A stretch of 64,000 bases of DNA, from positions 1 to 64,000 of the forward strand of contig NZ_PYWI01000002.1 in assembly GCF_003049575.1 (NCBI RefSeq), read 5' to 3'. This document shows, piece after piece, positions 53,042 through 61,514 of the stretch. Under the pieces are notes generated by a model, which ran no database searches, was not told the origin of the DNA, and saw only the letters and a list, made by a program, of their open reading frames with translations. Position numbers and translations under genes: made by a program. The first letter of the stretch is position 1. Each line of letters opens with the position of its first letter. The DNA comes from Lysinibacillus parviboronicapiens (lineage in GTDB: Bacteria > Bacillota > Bacilli > Bacillales_A > Planococcaceae).

Positions 53042-53075
53042 TAATTGTTTGAGAATTGTGTGGGTGCCAGGCACC
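53042..53075 (-). repeat. Right inverted end of the RAYT element
   Basis: On the minus strand: GGTGCCTGGCACC, five more bases, AATTCT, then ACAATT. The 13-bp palindrome GGTGCC-A-GGCACC is perfect. It mirrors the left end at 52229-52259. Confidence 0.7.
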
Positions 53076-53083
53076 AAAAAAGG

Positions 53084-53102
53084 AAAGCACTTGTGCTTTT
53101 TT
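53084..53102 (+). terminator. Short hairpin before the leuS leader
   Basis: AAAGCAC-TT-GTGCTTT followed by TTT. It could terminate stray transcripts leaving the RAYT element. The leuS promoter is not clear; TTGAAC (53101) with TGCAAT (53123) is the best candidate. Confidence 0.45.
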
Positions 53103-53136
53103 GAACTTTCCATTAGAATAAATGCAATACATGTAA

Positions 53137-53372
53137 AGACAGTGATGAGGAATAGTAGATTTGTCGTTCTTTTTAGAGAGCTAGCGGGTGGTGGAAGCTA
53201 GCAAGAAAGCAAATTGAACTCGCCTGCTGAGTCTGCTCGCGTGATATCCACGTGCGCCGTTCCTTCCGCGTTAAGGAAGCTTGAGCCGAGTGTGATCACT
53301 AATTTGGGTGGTACCGCGGGAGAAACGAACTCTCTCGTCCCTTTCTAACAAAGGAAGGGGCGAGTTTTTTTA
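53137..53372 (+). ncRNA. T-box leader, tRNA-Leu sensing
   Basis: A full T-box riboswitch: Stem I from AGTGATGAGGAATAGTAG with specifier context TTGAACTCGCC (codon CTC, Leu), the T-box sequence GGGTGGTACCGCGGG at 53326-53340, and the terminator ACTCTCTCGTCCCTTTC / AAGGAAGGGGCGAGTTTTTTT. Uncharged tRNA-Leu stabilises the antiterminator and allows leuS expression. Confidence 0.95.
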
Positions 53373-53437
53373 TTTTTTAAATATTTTGTCAATTCTAACA
53401 GTAAGTAAATAATGCACATATATAAGGAGGAATTTAC

Positions 53438-55855
53438 GTGACTTTTATTCATCAACAAGTCGAAAAAAAATGGCAGCAATATTGGGCTGACAACAAAACG
53501 TTTAAAACAGAAAATGAAACGGACAAACCGAAATTTTATGCATTAGACATGTTCCCATATCCATCTGGCGCAGGTCTTCATGTAGGGCATCCAGAAGGTT
53601 ATACAGCAACAGATATCCTATCACGATTCAAGCGTATGCAAGGCTATAATGTTCTACACCCTATGGGTTGGGATGCATTTGGATTACCAGCAGAACAATA
53701 TGCACTAGATACAGGAAATGACCCAGCTGAATTTACTGCAAAAAATATTGCTACATTTAAGCGTCAAATCCAAGAATTAGGCTTTAGCTATGACTGGGAT
53801 CGAGAAATTAACACAACGGATCCTGAATACTACAAATGGACACAATGGATTTTCATTCAACTTTACAAAAAAGGTTTAGCGTATATAGATGAAGTGGCTG
53901 TAAACTGGTGCCCAGCATTAGGAACAGTACTTGCGAACGAAGAAGTCATTGATGGGAAATCAGAGCGCGGTGGTCACCCCGTAGAACGTCGTCCAATGAA
54001 GCAATGGATGCTAAAAATTACTGCTTATGCAGACCGCTTAATCGATGACTTAGAGGACGTAGACTGGCCAGAATCAATTAAAGATATGCAACGCAACTGG
54101 ATTGGTCGTTCAGAAGGGGCAGAAGTAACATTTGACATCGATGGGACAGACAAAAACTTTACAGTCTTCACAACTCGTCCAGACACATTATTCGGTGCCA
54201 CTTACGCAGTACTTGCACCAGAACATAAATTAGTAGCACAAATTACAACTGCTGACCAAAAAGAAGCGGTTGAAGTATATCTAGATAAAGTAAAATTAAA
54301 ATCTGACCTTGAACGTACAGATTTAGCGAAAGAAAAAACAGGTGTTTTCACTGGCGCTTATGCTGTAAACCCAGTAAACGGTCATAAAATGCCAATTTGG
54401 ATTGCGGACTATGTACTTGCTACTTATGGAACAGGTGCAATTATGGCGGTTCCTGCACATGATGAGCGTGACTATGAATTTGCCAAAGAATTTGGTTTAG
54501 ACATCAAAGCAGTGCTTGAAGGTGGAGACGTCGAAAATGAAGCATTCACTGGCGACGGTAAGCATATTAATTCTGGTTTCCTAGATGGTCTTGATAAAGT
54601 TGAGGCCATCGCCAAAGCAATCGAATGGTTAGAGAAAAAAGGTGTGGGTGAGAAGAAAATTTCTTATCGTCTGCGTGACTGGTTATTCTCTCGTCAGCGT
54701 TATTGGGGTGAGCCAATTCCAATGATTCATTGGGAAGATGGTACAACGACGCCAGTACCAGAATCAGAATTACCATTAATGCTACCGAAAACAGATAATA
54801 TTCGTCCTTCTGGTACAGGTGAATCACCACTGGCTAATATTACAGATTGGGTCAATGTTGTAGATCCTGAAACAGGCAAGAAGGGACGTCGCGAAACGAA
54901 TACAATGCCACAATGGGCAGGTTCAAGTTGGTACTTCCTGCGCTATATCGATCCGAACAATACGGAAGCAATTGCAGATCCAGAGTTACTAAAACGCTGG
55001 TTACCGGTTGATATATATATCGGTGGAGCGGAACATGCGGTACTGCATTTACTTTACGCACGCTTCTGGCATAAAGTTCTATACGATTTAGGCGTAGTAC
55101 ACACGAAAGAACCATTCCAAAAGCTATTCAACCAAGGGATGATTCTTGGAGAAGGTAACGAAAAAATGTCTAAATCAAAAGGCAATGTTGTGAACCCAGA
55201 TGAAATCATTGCCTCTCATGGTGCAGATACATTGCGTCTCTATGAAATGTTCATGGGTCCTCTTGAGGCTTCTGTTGCATGGTCGACGAATGGCTTAGAC
55301 GGTGCTCGTCGTTTCTTAGATCGCATTTGGCGTCTATTTGTCAATGAAGAAGAAGGTACGTTATCAGAGAAAATTCAAGTGTCAGAAGATAAGTCCCTTG
55401 AAAAATCATTCCACCAAACAGTGAAAAAAGTGACAGAAGACTATGAAGGTATTCGCTTTAATACGGCTATTTCACAAATGATGGTATTCATTAATGATTG
55501 CTATAAAGCTGATGTAGTGCCAACAGCTTACGCACAAGGCTTTGTGAAGATGCTTGCACCAATCGTGCCTCACGTTGCAGAAGAATTATGGCAATTGCTT
55601 GGACACGAAGGGTCAATTTCGTACGAAGAATGGCCAGCATATGATGAATCCAAATTAGTGGATGACGAAGTAGAAGTGGCTGTCCAAGTAGCAGGTAAAG
55701 TACGTGCGAAAATTATTGTCGCAAAAGATGCTTCCAAAGAAGATATTGAAAAGGTAGCATTAGCAGACGACAAAGTACAGGAATATATGGCGGGCAAAAC
55801 TTTAGTAAAAGTAATTGTGATTCCAGGTAAGCTTGTGAACATCGTTGTAAAATAA
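53438..55855 (+). CDS. leuS: Leucyl-tRNA synthetase
   Basis: An 805-aa class Ia synthetase. HIGH motif in [22 protein letters not shown] (about residue 41), editing domain around [20 protein letters not shown], and KMSKS in [21 protein letters not shown] start after AAGGAGG. Full length for Bacillales. Controlled by the T-box upstream. Confidence 0.99.
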   Translation: MTFIHQQVEKKWQQYWADNKTFKTENETDKPKFYALDMFPYPSGAGLHVGHPEGYTATDILSRFKRMQGYNVLHPMGWDAFGLPAEQYALDTGNDPAEFTAKNIATFKRQIQELGFSYDWDREINTTDPEYYKWTQWIFIQLYKKGLAYIDEVAVNWCPALGTVLANEEVIDGKSERGGHPVERRPMKQWMLKITAYADRLIDDLEDVDWPESIKDMQRNWIGRSEGAEVTFDIDGTDKNFTVFTTRPDTLFGATYAVLAPEHKLVAQITTADQKEAVEVYLDKVKLKSDLERTDLAKEKTGVFTGAYAVNPVNGHKMPIWIADYVLATYGTGAIMAVPAHDERDYEFAKEFGLDIKAVLEGGDVENEAFTGDGKHINSGFLDGLDKVEAIAKAIEWLEKKGVGEKKISYRLRDWLFSRQRYWGEPIPMIHWEDGTTTPVPESELPLMLPKTDNIRPSGTGESPLANITDWVNVVDPETGKKGRRETNTMPQWAGSSWYFLRYIDPNNTEAIADPELLKRWLPVDIYIGGAEHAVLHLLYARFWHKVLYDLGVVHTKEPFQKLFNQGMILGEGNEKMSKSKGNVVNPDEIIASHGADTLRLYEMFMGPLEASVAWSTNGLDGARRFLDRIWRLFVNEEEGTLSEKIQVSEDKSLEKSFHQTVKKVTEDYEGIRFNTAISQMMVFINDCYKADVVPTAYAQGFVKMLAPIVPHVAEELWQLLGHEGSISYEEWPAYDESKLVDDEVEVAVQVAGKVRAKIIVAKDASKEDIEKVALADDKVQEYMAGKTLVKVIVIPGKLVNIVVK

Positions 55856-55865
55856 ATATTTGTGG

Positions 55866-55915
55866 AGAACCGAGTAATATGCTTATGATAAGCACATTAC
55901 TCGGTTCTTTTTTTC
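55866..55915 (+). terminator. Terminator of leuS
   Basis: AGAACCGAGTAATATGCTTA / AAGCACATTACTCGGTTCT stem followed by TTTTTTTTC. Confidence 0.93.
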
Positions 55916-56096
55916 TTTACTTACGTAATTTATAGGAAAGATTACATATGTTGTTATAGTAAAGAAATGTTTCTTTTTAATAAGGGAATTCACAGATATC
56001 CCGCAGATCGTTTTAACTAGAGAATGTTAGCCGCTAGAAGGACCTAGTCATTAGTCATTACATCACTCAAATAGGAGAATGCTTATCGATATTTAG
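55916..56096 (+). other. Gap between two terminators, possible small transcript
   Basis: No ORF with a ribosome site. The stretch is framed by the leuS terminator and a second good terminator at 56097, so a short RNA could be made from it, or it is the site of a lost gene. Confidence 0.3.
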
Positions 56097-56127
56097 AAAA
56101 AGTGTCCAGTATTTGGGCACTTTTTTC
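56097..56127 (+). terminator. Orphan terminator before the sigma factor gene
   Basis: AAAAAGTGTCC / GGGCACTTTTTT stem with a 7-nt loop and T run, ending eight bases before the ECF-type promoter. No gene is seen that it would serve. Confidence 0.8.
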
Positions 56128-56134
56128 TCTATAC

Positions 56135-56161
56135 TGAAACCAAGTGAAGATTCCTGACGAC
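56135..56161 (+). promoter_or_regulatory. ECF sigma-type promoter
   Basis: TGAAAC (56135-56140), 17 bp, CGAC (56158-56161). This fits the Bacillus ECF class (SigX: TGTAAC-N17-CGAC; SigW/SigM: TGAAAC-N16-CGTA/C). ECF genes usually drive their own transcription, and the next gene encodes such a factor. Confidence 0.7.
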
Positions 56162-56192
56162 TATAGAGAGAACGGGAAAAGGAGGTGTTTGT

Positions 56193-56715
56193 TTGAGTGA
56201 GCAATTGGCAGCCATTATGGATGAACACGGTGAATATTGTCTCCGAGTCGCTTATTTGTACGTAAAAGACTGGCCGATTGCAGAAGAAATTTGTACAGGA
56301 TGTGTTTCTCGCCTATTATCGTCAACAGCATTGCTTTGAACAAAGAGCTTCGCTAAAAACATATTTAGTAAAAATTACTGTACATAAAAGTCATGATCAT
56401 TTACGCAGTTGGAAAAATAAACGATATCTGTTATTTGAAAAGATCCATATTAGGGCAAGTAAACGTACGCCAGAAACGGATTTAATTGAAGCTGATGAGC
56501 GAATAACTTTAAAAACAGCTCTGTTTGAGCTACCGATTGTTTATAGAGAAGTGCTAATTCTTTATTATTACCAGGAACTAAAAGTGGGTGACATAGCAGA
56601 TGTGCTTGCTTGTAGTGAAAATACAGTAAAAACAAGGTTACGCCGTGCAAGACACAGACTACAAGGAAAACTCGAACAAAGCGATTGGGAGGTGCTAGAA
56701 GATGACATCTTTTAA
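56193..56715 (+). pseudogene. ECF sigma factor gene with a one-base frameshift
   Basis: AAAGGAGGTG and TTG at 56193 start MSEQLAAIMDEHGEYCLRVAYLYVKDWPIAEEI, the sigma-70 region 2 N-terminus. At 56290-56292 (ATTTG) the frame must move by +1 to continue with VQDVFLAYYRQ ... ASLKTYLVKITVHKSHDHLRSW and region 4 (ALFELPIVYREVLILYYYQELKVGDIADVLACSENTVKTRLRRARHRL). Without the shift the product stops 16 codons later. The parts join without gap to a normal ECF length of about 174 aa. A real mutation, a sequencing error or slippage could explain it. It overlaps the next gene by 14 bases. Confidence 0.8.
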
Positions 56716-57634
56716 GGACAAATTAAATCGTGAACTTGGTGAAGATGCTCTTTTTTCACAGCAGTTAAAAGAGAGCATATTACAACAAACGAAGAAACCA
56801 TTTAGAAAAAAGGTGCATTGGCAGTATTCTGTTGTGCTATTTGCAACGTTATCTATTTTAGTTCTCTCCATACTCGCTGGACCTTGGACAAAAACCGATG
56901 AACGACAGACAATTGCCCAACTAGACGAAGTGATGAAGGAACAGCCCTCAATTAAGAAATTTACAGTCACCAATAATAACGATCGCTGGACGTTCGCGGC
57001 ACAGAAGTATGCATGGAATGTCCTACAAGATAACTTTGAAGCTAAACGAGATAAACAGCTACTGCAAGAACTGTTAGATCATGCTCGTTTAGGGGTAGGG
57101 GAGATGAGCAGTCAAGGTAGTTACCAGGATATTTATATAGAATTCAAGGATGGTCAGATACTACAGCTAAAATTAAAAGCCTATGAAACGGGGCTTGGCT
57201 TTATCGATATGCAGACAAATATATTTTATGTTGTAGAGGGTGAAGCGGCCAAAAATATCCTAGCATTGATAGCAAGTGATTTAGGTATCAAGCCAAAGGT
57301 GAGAGTACTAGTTATTTTCATGCTATCGCTTGCCACAGTAGAGTATGTAACGCGGAGAAAGTTAGGGAGTAAAAGGAAAGATCGTTATGCAAGTCAGATG
57401 CATAAAATAGTGGAACGAATTTTTTCTGTAGTGGTGTTTTTCGTAATCTATCTGCTGATGGTGTCGGAGTGGTTACTATATAAGCCAGTTATTTTAGTAA
57501 TGCTAACCTTCACCATGATGATGAGTATATCCATTAATCATCTATTTGGCTATCGCTTAACAGAGCATCTGCTGTCTATAGTTGTTTGGCTTATCAGTAT
57601 CTTATTTTTAATTATTATAATGATAATAATTTAG
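56702..57634 (+). CDS. Membrane protein, putative anti-sigma factor
   Basis: A 310-aa protein starting inside the sigma factor gene, the standard place for an anti-sigma factor. An N-terminal cytoplasmic part of about 43 residues (MTSFKDKLNRELGEDALFSQQLKESILQQTKK) precedes a first membrane helix (VVLFATLSILVLSILAG), an external domain of about 135 residues (DERQTIAQLDEVMKEQPSIKKF ... VVEGEAAKNILALIASDLG), then about four helices at the C-terminus. No zinc-type HxxxCxxC motif. I do not recognise a family; the role rests on position and layout. Confidence 0.75.
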   Translation: MTSFKDKLNRELGEDALFSQQLKESILQQTKKPFRKKVHWQYSVVLFATLSILVLSILAGPWTKTDERQTIAQLDEVMKEQPSIKKFTVTNNNDRWTFAAQKYAWNVLQDNFEAKRDKQLLQELLDHARLGVGEMSSQGSYQDIYIEFKDGQILQLKLKAYETGLGFIDMQTNIFYVVEGEAAKNILALIASDLGIKPKVRVLVIFMLSLATVEYVTRRKLGSKRKDRYASQMHKIVERIFSVVVFFVIYLLMVSEWLLYKPVILVMLTFTMMMSISINHLFGYRLTEHLLSIVVWLISILFLIIIMIII

Positions 57635-57746
57635 CACTTGTACAGTAGTAGCTGTAAGTTAAATCATTACATCGCGTGCTCTTTCCATAATCGCTAAGAC
57701 TGGTATGTATTTATTCTTTTAGTTCATCTAAAGTTCATTTTCCTCT

Positions 57747-57766
57747 TTTACAATTGCAAATGTAAA
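57747..57766. promoter_or_regulatory. Inverted repeat before the MMPL gene
   Basis: TTTACA-N8-TGTAAA dyad about 20 bases before the MMPL start codon. It may be an operator for a TetR- or MarR-like regulator; none is encoded next to it. Confidence 0.4.
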
Positions 57767-57787
57767 GAATATAGAGGAGTGAACAAG

Positions 57788-59899
57788 ATGAAAAAATTTG
57801 CAGAGAAAAAACGTTGGTTGGCTATTTTATTTACATGGTTACTTGTGATGATTGTGTTGTCAGCTGTTGCACCAGGGGCAAAAGAAGTGACTTCACCTAG
57901 TAAAAATGCAGGCTTGCCAGACGATGCTTTATCCATTCAAGCCCAACAAATGGTAAAGAATTATTATCCTGCATCACAAGGTTTACCATTATTTGTTGTG
58001 TTGCATGATGAGCAGGGCTTTGACAATGCTACTATTAAGGAGTATATGACAAAGGTAGAAGCAGTGATGGCTACATCCAATTACGATTTAGCGGTCGTGC
58101 CATTATCACAAATGCCAGAGCAAGCATGGACATCATTTGTTGCTGAAGATAAAACAACATTCTTTATGCCAATTGTTTTCCCAGAAGGAAATGAAACGAA
58201 GGCAGTCAAAAAAGAATTAGATATCTTAAAAGAAAAAACTGCCGAAGCAATTCCTACTGTGGATGCATTCTTTACAGGGCCAACTGGTATTGTAGCAGAT
58301 ACGTATGAGATGTTCTCTAAAGCGGATATTGTTCTTATTTTAGGAACGGTAGCTGTCATTTTGGTATTGCTCATTGTAATTTATCGTTCGCCATTACTTT
58401 CATTAATTCCATTAATCGGAGCAGGTATTACGTATGTGATTGTAGATAAAGTACTCGGATTGATGGGGAAAGCCGAGGTATTTCCGATTGATAGTCAGGC
58501 ACTTTCAATCATGATGATTTTACTGTTTGCTGTAATTACTGATTATTCGTTACTGATTTTCGCTCGCTTCCGTGAAGAATTAGAAAAAGGCTTAACTACG
58601 AATGAAGCAATGAAAAATGCGGTGAAATTTGTAACAGAGCCGATAGTATTTAGTGGTAGTACAGTGATGCTGGGAATGCTGACACTATTCTTTGCAGTGT
58701 ATGAATCCTATCGAATTTTTGCACCCGTATTTGCAGTTCCGGTGCTTATTATTTTAGTGGCTGGCTTAACGTTAGTCCCTGCATTATTTGCTATAGCTGG
58801 AGACAAGGCCTTTTGGCCATTCAATCCCCGCAAACGTAAAGTAAATGTAGAAAAAGAGGGCTTTTGGCATCGGGTAGCACGTGTTGTTACTAATAAGCCG
58901 CTTCTCGCCATGGTACCCGTGCTAGTGATATTACTTATTTTTACCTATCAAGTGAAGCATATTACGTATACATTTAATTTACTCAATTCATTCCCAAGCG
59001 AAATGTCATCAGTACAGGGATTTAAGCAACTAGAAAAAGCTTTTTCTCCAGGGGAAATTGCGCCCACAACGGCAATTATTGACGCTAAAGCAGATTTAAC
59101 AGAGGCACAAATTACAGATATTATGAGCGCTTTAGAAAAGCAAGAAGGTATTGAAAAAGTAACGGCGCAAGGTCATGTGATTGCCGAAAAGGATGCCAGC
59201 ATTGTAAAACTAAACGTTATACTAGATGAAAATCCATATTCGGAATCGGCCTACGATCATATAGAGCAAATCCGTGCCCATGCAGATACCATTTTAGCTC
59301 ATGCAAAAATTGAGGGTGATTTGCATGTAGCAGGTGAAACAGCGCAGCAAGCTGATATTCGTGCAGTCAGTCAAGGAGATGAGTGGCGTGTAGCTGTTAT
59401 CATGACGATCTTAATTACAGTGATGCTTGGTATCCAAACGCGGTCACTACTTGCACCGCTTTATATGATGGCGACCATTTTATTATCATTCGGTGCTGCA
59501 CTAGGAATTATGGTGTTCTTTTTCCAGGACTTACTTGGTTACACAGGCGTGAGCTATCGTATTCCACTCTATACATTTGTCTTTATCGTCGCTCTTGGTG
59601 TGGATTATTCCATCATGCTTATGTCTCGTATTCGTGAGGAAAAACGTCACTTGCCAATCAAGGAAGCTGTTCTAGAAGGTGTGGGGAAAACTGGTAGTGT
59701 TATTTCGTCCGCTGGTTTGCTATTAGCTGCAACATTCGCGGTTTTAATGACACAACCAGTAATGGAATTACGAGCATTTGGTTTTGCAGTATTTGTAGGG
59801 GTATTAGTTGATACATTCCTTGTTCGTCCAATCATTATTCCAGCCATTATTGTGTTATTAGGAAAGTGGAGTTTCTGGCCAAAAAAATTGAACGAGTAA
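57788..59899 (+). CDS. MMPL-family RND exporter (YdfJ-like)
   Basis: A 703-aa membrane protein in two similar halves, each with a long external loop and about six membrane segments. Family traits: AQQMVKNYYPASQGLPLFVVL in loop 1, the helix-4 motif LFAVITDYSLLIFARFREEL in the first half and ALGVDYSIMLMSRIREEKRHL in the second. The paired D-Y-S motifs are proton-relay sites of MMPL pumps. Probably exports lipids or drugs. ATG 57788 is used because GGAG sits ten bases upstream; GTG 57779 touches it. Confidence 0.93.
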   Translation: MKKFAEKKRWLAILFTWLLVMIVLSAVAPGAKEVTSPSKNAGLPDDALSIQAQQMVKNYYPASQGLPLFVVLHDEQGFDNATIKEYMTKVEAVMATSNYDLAVVPLSQMPEQAWTSFVAEDKTTFFMPIVFPEGNETKAVKKELDILKEKTAEAIPTVDAFFTGPTGIVADTYEMFSKADIVLILGTVAVILVLLIVIYRSPLLSLIPLIGAGITYVIVDKVLGLMGKAEVFPIDSQALSIMMILLFAVITDYSLLIFARFREELEKGLTTNEAMKNAVKFVTEPIVFSGSTVMLGMLTLFFAVYESYRIFAPVFAVPVLIILVAGLTLVPALFAIAGDKAFWPFNPRKRKVNVEKEGFWHRVARVVTNKPLLAMVPVLVILLIFTYQVKHITYTFNLLNSFPSEMSSVQGFKQLEKAFSPGEIAPTTAIIDAKADLTEAQITDIMSALEKQEGIEKVTAQGHVIAEKDASIVKLNVILDENPYSESAYDHIEQIRAHADTILAHAKIEGDLHVAGETAQQADIRAVSQGDEWRVAVIMTILITVMLGIQTRSLLAPLYMMATILLSFGAALGIMVFFFQDLLGYTGVSYRIPLYTFVFIVALGVDYSIMLMSRIREEKRHLPIKEAVLEGVGKTGSVISSAGLLLAATFAVLMTQPVMELRAFGFAVFVGVLVDTFLVRPIIIPAIIVLLGKWSFWPKKLNE

Positions 59900-60052
59900 A
59901 GTGTTGAATAAATGATCATTAGGCATACAGATGCAATCGTTAATAAATGCTAACATGCCTCACTGAAAGAAAGAAGTTGTCTCAAAACATGTTTGATTCA
60001 TTGATTTTTCGTCCCAGATTCAGAGCACAATAGAATCAGTAGGCGGTACAAG

Positions 60053-60172
60053 TTGATTGGTGTGGAAGGCGTGACACTCCCGCAACAGACACAGCACGTG
60101 CGGAAAATTCAGTTTTGCGGAGACCCGTCGCAAATAATTAGTTGGGGCGGTGCCTGGAACGGATTTCAACGG
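60053..60172. repeat. Bacillaceae-type intergenic repeat, second copy
   Basis: GATTGGTGTGGAAGGCG ... CACTCCCGCAACAG ... GGAGACCCGTCGCA ... GTGCCTGGAACGGATTTCAACGG follows the pattern of the GC-rich Bacillaceae intergenic repeat (typical ends GATTGGAGCGGAAGGCG and GCCTGGAACGGAAATCAAC). The rest of the 399-base gap 59900-60298 holds only terminators. Confidence 0.6.
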
Positions 60173-60188
60173 TTTCTTACTAGTATTC

Positions 60189-60239
60189 TAAAAGAAAAAG
60201 ACTGTAGACAAACTTTAAAGAAATTTGAGTTTGTCTACA
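60189..60239 (-). terminator. Terminator of the leftward MFS/TRAP transcript
   Basis: TGTAGACAAACT / AGTTTGTCTACA stem with a 13-nt loop; on the minus strand GTCTTTTTCTTTT follows. Confidence 0.75.
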
Positions 60240-60258
60240 ATCTAAAGATACCTCTTTT

Positions 60259-60278
60259 AAGAGAACATCTCTTTTTTT
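60259..60278 (+). terminator. Small rightward terminator
   Basis: AAGAGA-ACA-TCTCTT followed by TTTTT. Short and AT-rich; it could end read-through from the MMPL gene. Confidence 0.45.
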
Positions 60279-60298
60279 GTTTCGCTCCATTCTTCTTA

Positions 60299-61504
60299 CT
60301 AATAGCATTCACTTTTTCTTCTATTATGTGTGATAGTTAAAAAAAGTATATAAAGAATAGGGAGAATTATTGTCATGATTACGATGCCTTGCCATTGATA
60401 AAATCCCCATATTGGACTAAGTAACGAACTTCCACAAGTGACACCAATATAATAAGAAACGAGATATAAGCTAGAAGCACTTCCCTTTTGATGGGTTGCA
60501 CTACGGCTAACAGTTGCTGACGTTAATGCATGGGCTGTAAAGAAACCCAAACAAGCAAGGCATAAACCAACAATAATGATGAAAAGTGAATGGCTTAGTG
60601 TTAGCGCAATACCACTAACTAGTAGGAGCACACCAATAGTTCGTATGCTGTTAATTCCTATTTTTTCTGCGATAGCACTAGCGATTGGCGAACCGACAAT
60701 GCCTAAACTATAGGCTAAAAAAATGAAAGAAATCGTTTTTAATGAAAGAGAGAAGGGTGGTTCTGTTAAATGAAACGGAATAAATGTCCACATTCCTGTA
60801 AATGATATTTGTAAAATAATCCCTAATCCAAATAATATCAGCAGATTTGGGTTTTTTAGATGAATCCAAAATCCGTGTACATCTGTTTTTATGGATCGAC
60901 AATGTTGTACAAAATGCTTAGATTTGGGAAGTGCTAGCCAAACGATTATAAAGATGATGAAACCAAGAAGGGCAAGTGAAAGAAACGCTGTTTCCCAAGA
61001 ATAACGCTCTGTCACTGAGCCCATGACTAAGCGACCGATTGTTCCACCAAGTGCGTTACTTGAAATATAAAGGGATGTGGCTAGCCCCATCGATTGACTA
61101 TCAATCTCTTCACTAATATAAGCGAGTGCCGCTGCTGGTACACCAGCAATGGCAAAGCCCTGTATAAATCGCCAAACAACAATATGAAAGAAAGAGTCGC
61201 TAAATGCCATAAAAAGAAAAGGAATCACTGTGAGAATGAGCGCAACCTTAATGAACAGTAAACGCCCGTGTCGATCAGATAAAAAGCCGAATACCAATAA
61301 GCCTATAATGACAGACAATGTTGTCATCGACATCGCCAAACTTGCATAAGAAGCAGATAGATTAAATTGTACAGTAAAGAAGGGGAGCAAAGGCTGAACC
61401 GAATACATCGAAGCAAAGACGAATACGGATGCAAGACCTAAGCTCATGACGATAACCCAAAATTGCCTATCCTTAATTGAATAACCCTTTTTGAATGTGT
61501 TCAT
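60299..61504 (-). CDS. MFS transporter
   Basis: A 401-aa twelve-helix major facilitator. Motif A is VFGFLSDRHGRLLFIKVALI; the helix-4 stretch WRFIQGFAIAGVPAAALAYISEEI and helix-5 SNALGGTIGRLVMGSVTERYSW resemble the YnfM/AraJ-type exporters. Only ten bases separate its start from the stop of the TRAP permease gene, and AAGGATG for its start lies in that gene's tail, so it is probably expressed with the TRAP genes. Its substrate is unknown. Confidence 0.9.
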   Translation of the reverse strand: MNTFKKGYSIKDRQFWVIVMSLGLASVFVFASMYSVQPLLPFFTVQFNLSASYASLAMSMTTLSVIIGLLVFGFLSDRHGRLLFIKVALILTVIPFLFMAFSDSFFHIVVWRFIQGFAIAGVPAAALAYISEEIDSQSMGLATSLYISSNALGGTIGRLVMGSVTERYSWETAFLSLALLGFIIFIIVWLALPKSKHFVQHCRSIKTDVHGFWIHLKNPNLLILFGLGIILQISFTGMWTFIPFHLTEPPFSLSLKTISFIFLAYSLGIVGSPIASAIAEKIGINSIRTIGVLLLVSGIALTLSHSLFIIIVGLCLACLGFFTAHALTSATVSRSATHQKGSASSLYLVSYYIGVTCGSSLLSPIWGFYQWQGIVIMTIILPILYILFLTITHNRRKSECY

Positions 61505-61514
61505 CAGAACATCC

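Larger units (their letters stand above)
52229..53075. mobile_element. RAYT element bounded by inverted palindromes
   Basis: An 847-bp unit: the left end at 52229-52259, a tyrosine (HUH) transposase gene at 52316-52879 on the minus strand and a right end at 53042-53075 in inverse orientation. Each end has a GGTGCCTGGCAC palindrome, then six bases, AATTCT, and ACAATT after a short gap. RAYT proteins in other bacteria are known to be flanked by REP palindromes that they recognise; this looks like such a unit. Whether it is mobile or domesticated is unknown. Confidence 0.65.

Noticed and set aside
60148-60160. GGTGCCTGGAAC as a third copy of the RAYT palindrome
   Set aside because: The palindrome is broken (GGAAC instead of GGCAC), the AATTCT and ACAATT motifs are absent, and the sequence fits the end of the Bacillaceae intergenic repeat (GCCTGGAACGGA...CAAC).
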